Notes: generated by a model not told the origin, from the letters alone. Shown: positions 1-5,475, numbered from the stretch's first letter. The stretch: DNA of 5,475 nt from Paracoccaceae bacterium (GCA_029881635.1 JAOUMG010000173.1:1-5475); one strand, 5' to 3'. Numbers and translations are program-made.

Positions 1-921
1 CCTTGGCTTGACCGGATCATGGCCGGGGCGATCCCTAAACCGGGGCGCCTGTCGCTGACACCCATGCTCAGCCACAAGGGCAAGATTATCGGCGATTTCA
101 CCGTTACCTGCCTGTCGGAAACCGAATTCCGCATCACCGGCAGCTACGGCGCACAGGACCAGCATCTGCGCTGGTTCGAACAGAACCTTGAAGAGGGTGT
201 GAGCGTCGAGAACATTTCCGATCGCGTGACGGGCTTTCAGATCGCAGGGCCAAAAGCGCGCGATCTTCTGGCAAAGGTCACCCGCGCGGATGTATCGGCG
301 GAGGCCTTCAAATTCATGGATGCGCGGCGCATGACCGTCGGTATGTCTGATTGTCTGGTCCAGCGTGTCAGCTACACAGGCGATCTCGGGTTTGAAATCT
401 TTACCGATTTCATGTCTGAACGCAGCCTTTGGCATACCTTATGGATTGCTGGCCAGGATCTTGGCCTGCGCCCCTTCGGCATGCGGGCGATGATGTCACT
501 GCGGCTTGACCGTTTCTTCGGGTCCTGGGCGCGGGAATTTTCACCGGACTATTTCCCCGGCGAAACCGGCATCGACCGCTTCATCCGTTGGAACAAGGAC
601 GCGGACTGGATCGGCAAGGCCCCTGCCCTGAAGGAAAAGGCCGAAGGGCCAAAGCGGCGGCTTTGTCATTTCATCGTCGACGCAGACGATGCTGACGTTG
701 TTGCCTATGAACCTATCTGGCTGGACGACAACGTTGTCGGCTTCTGTACTTCGGGCGGCTATTCCCATTGGACTGGCAAATCGGTCGCTATGGGCTTTTT
801 GCCGACGGACAGAATAAAAGATGGGCTTGCGGTGGAAATCGAAATCCTTGGGCAAAGGCGCAAGGCCAAGCTGACGACCGAGGTCTTGTGGGACCCTGCT
901 GCCACACGCATGCGGACATGA
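1..921 (+). CDS. C-terminal part of a GcvT-type FAD-dependent dimethylglycine/sarcosine dehydrogenase-like protein (5' end outside window)
   Basis: The reading frame is open to the left edge (it begins PWLDRIMAGAIPKPGR), so the ATG at 19 is internal and the gene is cut by the window. The visible 306 residues match the GcvT aminomethyltransferase region that ends dimethylglycine and sarcosine dehydrogenases. Seen are PKPGR...LTPML (about 12-23), IAGPKARDLL (81-90), YTGDLGFEI (125-133), RPFGMRA (157-163), LRLDRFFGSW (167-176) and PGETGIDRF (186-194), then a C-terminal beta-barrel-like part with GFCTSGGYSHW (247-257) and AMGFLP (263-268). In this family the N-terminal FAD domain oxidises an N-methyl group and this part passes the one-carbon unit to tetrahydrofolate in the cytoplasm. 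Family members are usually about 800 residues, so some 500 should lie to the left; the FAD half is inferred, not seen. A stand-alone GcvT-like demethylase is the alternative. The exact substrate cannot be told. The TGA is 77 bases before the next gene on the same strand. Confidence 0.85.
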   Translation, partial: PWLDRIMAGAIPKPGRLSLTPMLSHKGKIIGDFTVTCLSETEFRITGSYGAQDQHLRWFEQNLEEGVSVENISDRVTGFQIAGPKARDLLAKVTRADVSAEAFKFMDARRMTVGMSDCLVQRVSYTGDLGFEIFTDFMSERSLWHTLWIAGQDLGLRPFGMRAMMSLRLDRFFGSWAREFSPDYFPGETGIDRFIRWNKDADWIGKAPALKEKAEGPKRRLCHFIVDADDADVVAYEPIWLDDNVVGFCTSGGYSHWTGKSVAMGFLPTDRIKDGLAVEIEILGQRRKAKLTTEVLWDPAATRMRT

Positions 922-943
922 CCGAACCAGCCGCTTGATAGAC

Positions 944-958
944 GCGCCGAATTGGCGC
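944..958 (+). other. Small inverted repeat between the GcvT-type gene and the nucleotidyltransferase gene
   Basis: GCGCC (944-948) and GGCGC (954-958) can pair over a 5-base loop. No T-run follows (the next bases are agattaaacg), so this is not a standard intrinsic terminator and does not argue against co-transcription of the two flanking genes. It may have no function. Confidence 0.3.
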
Positions 959-998
959 AGATTAAACGTCGGGGGAAGACAACAGCAGGTCCTAAGCT

Positions 999-1610
999 AT
1001 GGCCAAAGTTGATATCCTCATCCCCGCTGCTGGTTATTCCCGGCGCATGGGGGGTGTCGACAAGCTTCTTGAACGGATCGGCGGCGAGGAACAGTTGCGC
1101 CGCGTGGCTTCAATGGCTGCGTCAGTGGCGTTCGAACACGGCGCGCATGTCTTTGTCACCATCCCTTCGACCGGGCCGTTTACACCTGCACGCAAGCAGG
1201 CTCTGTTGGGGTTACGGGTGAACATCATTTCAATTCCCGACGCCCATGAAGGTATGGCCGGTAGTTTGCGCGCGGGCGCCATGGCCGCGCGCGATGCCGA
1301 AGGCCTGATGGTTCTTCCTGCGGATATGCCGGAGATAACGGCCAACGACATCGACTATATCATCGAGAAATTTGGTGAAGATACGCATTACGCAATAAGG
1401 GCAACAACGGCTGGCGGCGCTGTCGGACATCCGGTGGTCTTTCCGCGCCGATTATTGAGCGAAATGGCTGTGCTTTCCGGTGATCAGGGTGGACGCAAGA
1501 TCCTGCAAGGTGAAGAGGTACGCAATTGCCCGATCAAGGGTCAGCGCGCCACGACAGACCTTGATACACCCGAAGACTGGGCAGCCTGGCGGAACCGGAC
1601 AGGAAATTAG
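999..1610 (+). CDS. MobA/MocA-like nucleotidyltransferase family protein
   Basis: A 203-residue protein of normal length for the MobA-like NTP transferase family, which includes the molybdenum cofactor cytidylyl- and guanylyltransferases. The nucleotide-binding signature IPAAGYSRRMGGVDKL is at residues 8-23, close to the family's LAAGxSxRMGxxK. Further family motifs are GMAGSLRAG (85-93), the metal-site PADMP (107-111), GHPVVFPRRL (143-152), GDQGGRKIL (161-169) and TDLDTPEDW (186-194). No membrane segment or signal peptide is present, so it should be cytoplasmic. The start is well fixed: an in-frame TAA lies at 993-995, just before the ATG, and AGG at 987-989 can serve as ribosome binding site. 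MocA-type transfer of CMP or GMP to molybdopterin is the best known role, but related proteins activate sugars or other phosphates, so the substrate is left open. It follows the GcvT-type gene on the same strand and is probably its operon partner. Confidence 0.85.
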   Translation: MAKVDILIPAAGYSRRMGGVDKLLERIGGEEQLRRVASMAASVAFEHGAHVFVTIPSTGPFTPARKQALLGLRVNIISIPDAHEGMAGSLRAGAMAARDAEGLMVLPADMPEITANDIDYIIEKFGEDTHYAIRATTAGGAVGHPVVFPRRLLSEMAVLSGDQGGRKILQGEEVRNCPIKGQRATTDLDTPEDWAAWRNRTGN

Positions 1611-1615
1611 CGAAT

Positions 1616-2314
1616 TCAGGCAGCCAATGCCAGCTGATTGCTCTGTCTGCCGACGCAAAGCCGGGCAGGCTCATAGGCATCGATGCCGTCGGCAAAGGCA
1701 AGCTCTGGAAAAATTGTCAGGATTTCATGCCTTTGGGCACGGCTCATATGATCCAGCACGGATGCCTCTGGCAGAAAGCTTTCTGTCCAGCAGCCATCGG
1801 CACGGATAATCTCATGTTCTTCGAACATCAGGTGAAAATAGGTCACGCTATCTTGCTTTGTCTGGCAGATGCCGGGAAACCCGGTCAGGTCAATCGCGGC
1901 TGCCAGTATTTCAGTTTCATTGCCGAACCCCAATGCCTGCGATCCGGTCAGCAGCATCCTGTGATGCGGGCTGACCTTCATGTCACATGACGGGGCATCC
2001 GGACCAAGGGCGCCTTTGGCGATGACGATGGGTTGCAGTTCGGCGTAACGGTCAAGTTCTTCTGAATCGAAATGCCGTGAACCAATCCACAAGATCGGCC
2101 GATAACCGTTATCTCGTGTCAATACCCGATCGCCGGCGCGCAGTTCTTCTATCAGAACTGGTCCCTGTTCGGTTGCGACAAGTGTGCCGGATGTAAAACA
2201 CGGTGTACGTGGAGCGTGGTCGGTGACCTTTAGCGTCATGTCTGAACACTCAGACGCGGGAGGCTGTCTTTCGATACCCGAGTTACCAATCATTCGTTCC
2301 GTCATTTCCAACAT
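1616..2314 (-). CDS. Small Hint-domain protein (mini-Hint B)
   Basis: A 232-residue protein that is mostly a Hint (Hedgehog/intein, Hint_2-type) domain. After a leader of 38 residues comes the start motif PCFTSGTLVAT with Cys39, then LRAGDRVLTRDNG (58-70), PILWIG (73-78), SPHHRMLL (115-122; the block-B-like His is His118), VTYFHLMFEEHEII (157-170) with His167, ADGCWTESFLPE (172-183) and a tail with IFPELAF (201-207). In this fold the first Cys makes an N-S acyl shift and the protein may cut before it; activity here is inferred. No signal peptide or membrane segment is seen in the leader. ATG 2314 is chosen because GAGAG lies 8 bases upstream. A TTG at 2335 and ATGs at 2305 and 2293 remain possible, and the leader would then differ by up to 7 residues either way. 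It is the last of three Hint genes and its stop is 5 bases from the stop of the convergent nucleotidyltransferase gene. Confidence 0.85.
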   Translation of the reverse strand: MLEMTERMIGNSGIERQPPASECSDMTLKVTDHAPRTPCFTSGTLVATEQGPVLIEELRAGDRVLTRDNGYRPILWIGSRHFDSEELDRYAELQPIVIAKGALGPDAPSCDMKVSPHHRMLLTGSQALGFGNETEILAAAIDLTGFPGICQTKQDSVTYFHLMFEEHEIIRADGCWTESFLPEASVLDHMSRAQRHEILTIFPELAFADGIDAYEPARLCVGRQSNQLALAA

Positions 2315-2322
2315 AAAAACAG

Positions 2323-2327
2323 CTCTC
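2323..2327 (-). promoter_or_regulatory. Ribosome binding site deciding the start of mini-Hint B
   Basis: The minus strand reads GAGAG, 8 bases before the ATG at 2314-2312. The upstream TTG (2335) has no comparable site. The ATG at 2305 has only a GGA placed too close. This favours 2314 as the start. Confidence 0.45.
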
Positions 2328-2381
2328 ACACACAAAGCAGCTGCACATTCAGCAACTGTGAGACTTTTCTAGTTTTGGAAT

Positions 2382-2400
2382 TTGGCCCTATTGCGGCCAA
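2382..2400 (-). other. Hairpin in the leader of mini-Hint B
   Basis: TTGGCC (2382-2387) and GGCCAA (2395-2400) form a perfect 6-base stem over a 7-base loop. On the minus strand the stem is followed by attccaaaac rather than a T-run, so it is not a typical intrinsic terminator. It could be a protein-binding dyad or a structured leader; no partner protein is recognisable. Confidence 0.4.
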
Positions 2401-2537
2401 GGCAGGGCATTCAGGCCACGAATGTAAAGAGTTAGGCGCATTTCCGCTGCTTAAGGTAGAGCGCACAAGCGATCCAACGCCCAAACCGGGAAATCTGGGC
2501 AATACCCATCTTATTTCTGAAAGAAGAACTCCATCTC

Positions 2538-2550
2538 GAATCAGTGATTC
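2538..2550. other. 13-base dyad symmetry after the stop of mini-Hint A
   Basis: GAATCA-G-TGATTC is a perfect inverted repeat with a single central base, lying 16 bases past the stop codon of the 255-residue Hint gene. The stem is AT-rich, has no room for a loop and no U-tract, so it is more like an operator half-site pair than a terminator. Chance occurrence is possible. Confidence 0.3.
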
Positions 2551-2566
2551 AAGTCATGATCCGCGA

Positions 2567-3334
2567 TCAGCAATTCAGTGCCGCAATATCATCTTTTTTG
2601 ATGAAGTCCCGGGCTGCGGATATAGTTGGCAAGCCGCCCTCCAGAACCTCCGGGTGTACCTCGCCTACCAAAGCCAGTTCATCGGCGCTCATTGCTGACA
2701 ACGCAGACTTCTCGGGCAGGAAGCTTTCAGTCCAGCAGCCATCCGCCATCAGCACCTCGTGGCGGGCAAACAGAAGCTGGATGTAGGTTACGGACTGACA
2801 ACGCAATACGTCGATACCCGGGCGATTGATCAGATCGCGGGCAGCCACCAATGCTTCGACATTCCCACCACTGCCTTCGGAACGGCCAGTCACCAGCATA
2901 TGGTGGTTGGGCGAAACGATCAGGTCACGTTCCGGCACACCCTCGCCAAATGCGCCTGCGCGGATGCAAATGGGCCGCAGTAGCGGATTCATTCCCAATT
3001 CGCGCCAGCCAAAGGTTCTTTGGCCCACCCAGGCAATCTCGCAGGACCCGTGGTCGCGGGTGATGACGTCATCACCCGCTTTCAGGTCGACGATCTGCCG
3101 GGGTCCGGTTTTAGTGGCAATGGCGGCCGTGGGGGTGAAACAAGGCACGGAAGACGTCACCAAGGACATGTCCATCGCATTGACCACGCGCCCTGCGTCA
3201 TCCAGGCTCTCAATCCTACCGGTCGCGGCCTCTTCGTCCCAATAGACCAGTTTCAGACGCTCTAGGCAGGCAGAACCATGATTGCCAGTGCCTTGCACCT
3301 CCAACCGTGGCACCCCTTGTCCCAATGCAAACAT
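2567..3334 (-). CDS. Small Hint-domain protein (mini-Hint A)
   Basis: A 255-residue protein with a short N-terminal part (1-64, no signal peptide) and a Hint core. The core shows PCFTPTAAIAT with Cys65, LKAGDDVITRDHG (84-96), IAWVGQ (100-105), IRAGAFGEGVPERDLIV (124-140), SPNHHMLV (141-148; block-B-like His144), VTYIQLLFARHEVL (182-195) with His192, ADGCWTESFLPE (197-208) and a tail with VHPEVLEGG. The usual Gly-Thr after CFTP is replaced by Thr-Ala, an oddity that could affect self-cleavage. The last two residues are Asn254-Cys255, recalling the end of an intein, although the usual preceding His is Leu. The start is ATG 3334 with GAGGA 7 bases upstream. The gene follows the RTX-Hint gene after only 28 bases and is probably in the same operon. 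The ADGCWTESFLPE stretch is identical to the one in mini-Hint B, pointing to duplication. The biological role is unknown. Confidence 0.87.
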   Translation of the reverse strand: MFALGQGVPRLEVQGTGNHGSACLERLKLVYWDEEAATGRIESLDDAGRVVNAMDMSLVTSSVPCFTPTAAIATKTGPRQIVDLKAGDDVITRDHGSCEIAWVGQRTFGWRELGMNPLLRPICIRAGAFGEGVPERDLIVSPNHHMLVTGRSEGSGGNVEALVAARDLINRPGIDVLRCQSVTYIQLLFARHEVLMADGCWTESFLPEKSALSAMSADELALVGEVHPEVLEGGLPTISAARDFIKKDDIAALNC

Positions 3335-3341
3335 TCACTGA

Positions 3342-3346
3342 TCCTC
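3342..3346 (-). promoter_or_regulatory. Ribosome binding site of mini-Hint A
   Basis: The minus strand reads GAGGA, 7 bases before the ATG at 3334-3332. It sits inside the 28-base gap after the RTX-Hint stop, which is consistent with translation from a shared transcript. Confidence 0.6.
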
Positions 3347-3362
3347 GCTAGATCGTTGTTTC

Positions 3363-5243
3363 TTAGTTCCGAAACCTTAAAAGTTTGGCTTCGCGCCGCT
3401 TGAGTGTCTTTCGCGCAGCCTGATATTTCTGGCGGCCCTCACCAGTCTGCAGTTCCGGGAACAGTTCGTAGATTTCGCCGCGCTGCGCATTGCCAAGGCC
3501 ATTCAGCGAATAGTCGCCGGGCTGGAAGCTTTCAGTCCAAAGCCCGTTGGCCAACACCACTTCGTGGCGGTCGCACATAAAGTGAATATAGGTGGTCCCC
3601 AGCGATTCAACTTCGCGGATGGTGTGGTTGTCGACCAGATGCTTGGCCGACACCAGAACCTCATGTTCCTCGAAGTAAAGCGCTGTCCGCTCGTTTGCGA
3701 CCAGCAAGCGGTGGTTGGGGCTGACCATCATGTCGCGCTCGGGCAGATCATCCCCAAGGCTGCCCTTGGTAATCAGGATCGGCTTCAGGTGCGAGTTTCC
3801 CACCAACTGACCATAGCTGAGCTTGTTTGCCCCAACCCAGCGTATCTCTTGAATACCATTGTCTCGGGTGATGATCTTGTCACCGGCAACAAGCTCTTCG
3901 ACGGCGCGTTCGCCCTTGGGCGTCGCGATTACTATTCCAGGTGTAAAACAGGGCACAACATTCTCGATATTTTGAAAGGTTAAAGTTCCAACGATATTTC
4001 CGTACTGATCCAGAAATTCGACGATTCCGTTTTCGGGGTTAGTGGGGTCGTAGATTATGTTGGTGGCCGCAGCCCCCCAATCGCTGAGATCAAGGGTGTC
4101 AAAATCAATGCCACCCTCGCCGCCATCGATGAACGAGCCTGCCGATGTTGCTGTGAACACATCGCGGTCATCACCGCCCAGCAATGTATCTGCGCCACCT
4201 GATCCGGTCAGCGTGTCATCGCCTGCGCCGCCATCCAGATAATCTTCATCAGGATCGGCCCTGCCGCCGGCATCGAGCAAATCGTTTCCGTCGCCACCAA
4301 AAAGCGCGTCAGGCCCAAAGCCGCCAAGAAGCGTATCGTCGCCCGCACCGCCATCAATGGTATCGCCATTGTAGCCACCGAAGAGAAGGTCATCGCCTTC
4401 TTCGCCAAAAATGTTGTCTCTGCCACGCCCACCCACAACAGTGTCGTTGCCGTCCCCGGCCAGCACGTAATCATCATTCGGCCCGGCACCGGGCAAGATG
4501 GCGTCACGATGATCGATCCGGTCGCCCTCCGGGTCTCCGGTGTAGTCCAGATCGATCAGGTCATCTCCGTCCGTACCTTCGACGATCCCGTCCAGATCTG
4601 GTGTGTCGACACTGTTTGAGATGGAGAAATGCGAAACCGACCCTTGAAAGAATTCCGTCAAATGGTTCTCCTGACCATCATCGGCCTTTTCCGCACTTGC
4701 GCCGATAACCCATGGTTCGTTGTCATCAGGCCCCATATCCATCGTCAGGGCGGCGCTAATCGGTTCGGAATAGGTCGCCCCCGAGGCCGAATTCGTCGCG
4801 ATGAATGCGCCGCCCTTGCCCGAGGCGTCCCAGGAATAGATGACGTTGATCATGTCATCGCTACCGGCAAAGCCTGCGGGTGTGCTGAAACTATGATGGG
4901 TTGTAGCTGTGTTGTGGCAAACCGTGACACTGCCCGCCGCGGTAACGCCCAGACTGAACTGGCCGCTATTATCCTGACCAGCACTGTCACGCGACAGAAT
5001 GGTATCGGTTCCGTCGCCCGTATGGGCCGACTGGATGAAATCGATCGCAATCGTTCCCTGAGGCAGCTGAAAATCCGGGGAAGCCGCAATCACCGCATGA
5101 TCGTTGACGCCGTCAAGCAGCAGGCAGCCCCCGCTTTGAACCGCTCCATTCAGCAATACACCGTTTTGGGAACCGTCGCTGACAGCCTCATCCGCCAAGG
5201 CGTTACCATCGCCTGAAAATTCGTACTGCGCAAAAACCGCCAT
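3363..5243 (-). CDS. RTX calcium-binding protein with LamG-like N-terminus and C-terminal Hint domain
   Basis: A 626-residue protein in three parts. Residues 1 to about 215 are beta-rich and resemble a LamG/concanavalin-like fold (GGCLLLDGVNDHAVI, GTIAIDFIQ, then alternating strands up to FFQGSVSHFSISN). This assignment is by style only. Residues about 222-382 hold RTX nonapeptides such as GGAGDDTLL and GGDGNDLLD, which bind calcium and fold outside the cell. The Hint domain starts at Cys432 in VVPCFTPGIVIATPKGER and continues with VAGDKIITRDNG, SPNHRLLV (His511), IHFMCDRHEVV (His560) and GLWTESFQP (Trp569). There is no N-terminal signal peptide, as expected for type I secretion, but no transporter is in the window. 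The C-terminal tail after the Hint core is strongly basic (KTLKRREAKLLRFRN), unlike the acidic body. ATG 5243 is preferred over TTG 5246 because GGGGA lies 7 bases before it. Probable role: secreted or surface protein that may release its N-terminal part by self-cleavage. That activity is inferred from the family. Confidence 0.88.
   Translation of the reverse strand: MAVFAQYEFSGDGNALADEAVSDGSQNGVLLNGAVQSGGCLLLDGVNDHAVIAASPDFQLPQGTIAIDFIQSAHTGDGTDTILSRDSAGQDNSGQFSLGVTAAGSVTVCHNTATTHHSFSTPAGFAGSDDMINVIYSWDASGKGGAFIATNSASGATYSEPISAALTMDMGPDDNEPWVIGASAEKADDGQENHLTEFFQGSVSHFSISNSVDTPDLDGIVEGTDGDDLIDLDYTGDPEGDRIDHRDAILPGAGPNDDYVLAGDGNDTVVGGRGRDNIFGEEGDDLLFGGYNGDTIDGGAGDDTLLGGFGPDALFGGDGNDLLDAGGRADPDEDYLDGGAGDDTLTGSGGADTLLGGDDRDVFTATSAGSFIDGGEGGIDFDTLDLSDWGAAATNIIYDPTNPENGIVEFLDQYGNIVGTLTFQNIENVVPCFTPGIVIATPKGERAVEELVAGDKIITRDNGIQEIRWVGANKLSYGQLVGNSHLKPILITKGSLGDDLPERDMMVSPNHRLLVANERTALYFEEHEVLVSAKHLVDNHTIREVESLGTTYIHFMCDRHEVVLANGLWTESFQPGDYSLNGLGNAQRGEIYELFPELQTGEGRQKYQAARKTLKRREAKLLRFRN
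4095..4580 (-). repeat. RTX nonapeptide repeat block within the RTX-Hint gene
   Basis: The block encodes about 11 recognisable nine-residue units of the GGxGxDxLx type (for example GGRGRDNIF, GEEGDDLLF, GGYNGDTID, GGAGDDTLL, GGFGPDALF, GGDGNDLLD), read on the minus strand. Two places break the register: a longer insert before the main run (DYTGDPEGDRIDHRDAI, about residues 231-247) and AGGRADPDEDYLD in the middle. Such repeats form a calcium-filled beta-roll. Limits are approximate because the outer units are degenerate. Confidence 0.85.
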
Positions 5244-5250
5244 CAATCAT

Positions 5251-5255
5251 TCCCC
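5251..5255 (-). promoter_or_regulatory. Ribosome binding site of the RTX-Hint gene
   Basis: The minus strand reads GGGGA, 7 bases before the ATG at 5243-5241 but only 4 bases before the TTG at 5246. It therefore decides for the ATG start, giving 626 residues. An out-of-frame ATG at 5250-5248 lies directly beside the site and is ignored. Confidence 0.55.
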
Positions 5256-5397
5256 ACGGAACCCGGCAACCTGCCGGTTGTTCCCAACACCCACACCCAT
5301 CGTCCGGCAACCTGATACGACGGCAAATCACCAACTGGCGCAGAAGCCACCGCTTCCGAACCCAGCGCATGTCGGCCCTGCCGAACGCGCATTCATA
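5256..5397 (-). promoter_or_regulatory. Upstream leader of the RTX-Hint gene with direct repeat and competing hairpins
   Basis: This stretch precedes the first Hint gene and must hold its promoter unless transcription comes from further right. CCGGCAACCTG occurs twice on the plus strand (5263-5273 and 5304-5314), 41 bases apart. The copy nearer the gene can form CCGGCA/TGCCGG (5263-5268 with 5272-5277) or, in conflict, CAACC/GGTTG (5267-5271 with 5276-5280), directly upstream of the ribosome binding site. No clear -35/-10 pair was found. The regulator, if any, is unknown. Confidence 0.4.
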
Positions 5398-5475
5398 TCA
5401 ATCTGACTGTTCTGATCCTTTGCCGATCCGTCGGTCCCACCCGAGGATGGCAATGGTTCCTACCCCAGCCACCAG
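5398..5475 (-). CDS. Possible 3' end of a further minus-strand gene (cut by the window edge)
   Basis: From the right edge a minus-strand frame is open for 25 codons and ends at a TGA at 5400-5398. The residues are a hydrophobic run (LVAGVGTIAILGW) followed by a charged end (DRRIGKGSEQSD), as at the end of an integral membrane protein with its last helix and a cytoplasmic tail. No family can be named from so little. If real, its stop lies 154 bases before the RTX-Hint start. A chance open frame of this length is quite possible. Confidence 0.3.
   Translation of the reverse strand: MVAGVGTIAILGWDRRIGKGSEQSD

Larger units (their letters stand above)
2315..2566 (-). other. Non-coding gap between the two small Hint genes; likely leader or promoter region of mini-Hint B
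   Basis: These 252 bases separate two Hint genes on the same strand. They contain no open frame with coding character and look poorer in GC than the neighbouring genes, especially near 2341-2390. Seen in the gap are a 13-base dyad just after the upstream stop (2538-2550), a 6-base stem with a 7-base loop (2382-2400), a GCAGCTGC palindrome (2337-2344), and a 7-base inverted repeat TCTCACA (2324-2330) / TGTGAGA (2357-2363). The size and content suggest that mini-Hint B has its own promoter, but no convincing -35/-10 pair could be picked. A worn-down dispersed repeat is another possible explanation. Confidence 0.45.

Noticed and set aside
2324..2363. TCTCACA...TGTGAGA looking like a CRP site
   Set aside because: The half-sites are in reversed order (TCACA first, TGTGA second) and too far apart for the CRP consensus.
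2432..2509. A 25-codon minus-strand open frame (MGIAQISRF...) in the gap between the small Hint genes
   Set aside because: No convincing ribosome binding site, very short, ends in an ordinary chance position; kept only as part of the non-coding gap.
2375..2698. A 107-codon plus-strand open frame spanning the gap and the end of mini-Hint A
   Set aside because: Its second half is antisense to a clear Hint gene and the sequence has no recognisable domain or coding character.
4095..4580. Short repeated DNA resembling a CRISPR or tandem satellite
   Set aside because: The repetition is protein-level RTX nonapeptides with varied codons, not identical spaced repeats.
4184..4708. A 174-codon plus-strand open frame opposite the RTX block
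   Set aside because: Its Arg/His/Cys-rich composition is typical of the antisense of RTX repeats; the minus-strand reading has clear family motifs.
1616..5243. Polymorphic toxin / contact-dependent inhibition system with Hint-type pretoxin domain
   Set aside because: In those systems a toxin domain follows the Hint domain and an immunity gene lies downstream; here each protein ends about 40-50 residues after the Hint core with no toxin, and no immunity-like gene is present.
5369..5475. A plus-strand frame from ATG 5369 open to the right edge
   Set aside because: No ribosome binding site seen, Pro/Ser/His-rich low-quality peptide, and it opposes the somewhat more plausible hydrophobic minus-strand frame.

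Overview
The window looks like chromosome of a marine-type alphaproteobacterium, most likely Rhodobacterales (Roseobacter group). This rests on GC-rich coding sequence, a GcvT-type dimethylglycine/sarcosine dehydrogenase-like protein, and above all three Hint-domain proteins of the 'PCFTPGT...RAGDRVLTRDNG...SPNHR...G.WTESF.P' type, which are common in that group. The assignment is inference from protein style; there is no rRNA or other taxonomic marker.

Left part (1-1610, plus strand): the 3' end of a large folate-dependent demethylase/oxidoreductase enters from the left edge and stops at 921. After 77 bases it is followed by a complete MobA/MocA-like nucleotidyltransferase (999-1610). The spacing and shared strand suggest co-transcription.

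Right part (1616-5243, minus strand): three Hint-domain genes lie head to tail and are read from right to left. The first (5243-3363) encodes a 626-residue protein with an N-terminal LamG/concanavalin-like beta-rich region, a block of RTX calcium-binding nonapeptides, and a C-terminal Hint domain. Twenty-eight bases later comes a 255-residue protein that is almost only a Hint domain (3334-2567). After a 252-base non-coding gap comes a second small Hint protein of 232 residues (2314-1616). The last Hint gene converges on the nucleotidyltransferase gene with only 5 bases between the two stop codons, and no terminator is visible there.

How the parts may work together: the long protein has the layout of a type I-secreted, calcium-folded surface or extracellular protein whose C-terminal Hint domain could cut itself at the conserved Cys432. 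The two small proteins carry the same Hint core with very short N-terminal leaders and no recognisable cargo. Whether they process themselves, act on the large protein, or are remnants of duplication cannot be decided from sequence. This three-Hint cluster is the most interesting part of the window. The 232 bases right of the long gene's start hold its leader, with an 11-base direct repeat and competing hairpins, and possibly the last 25 codons of another minus-strand gene. No RNA genes, insertion sequences or CRISPR arrays were seen.
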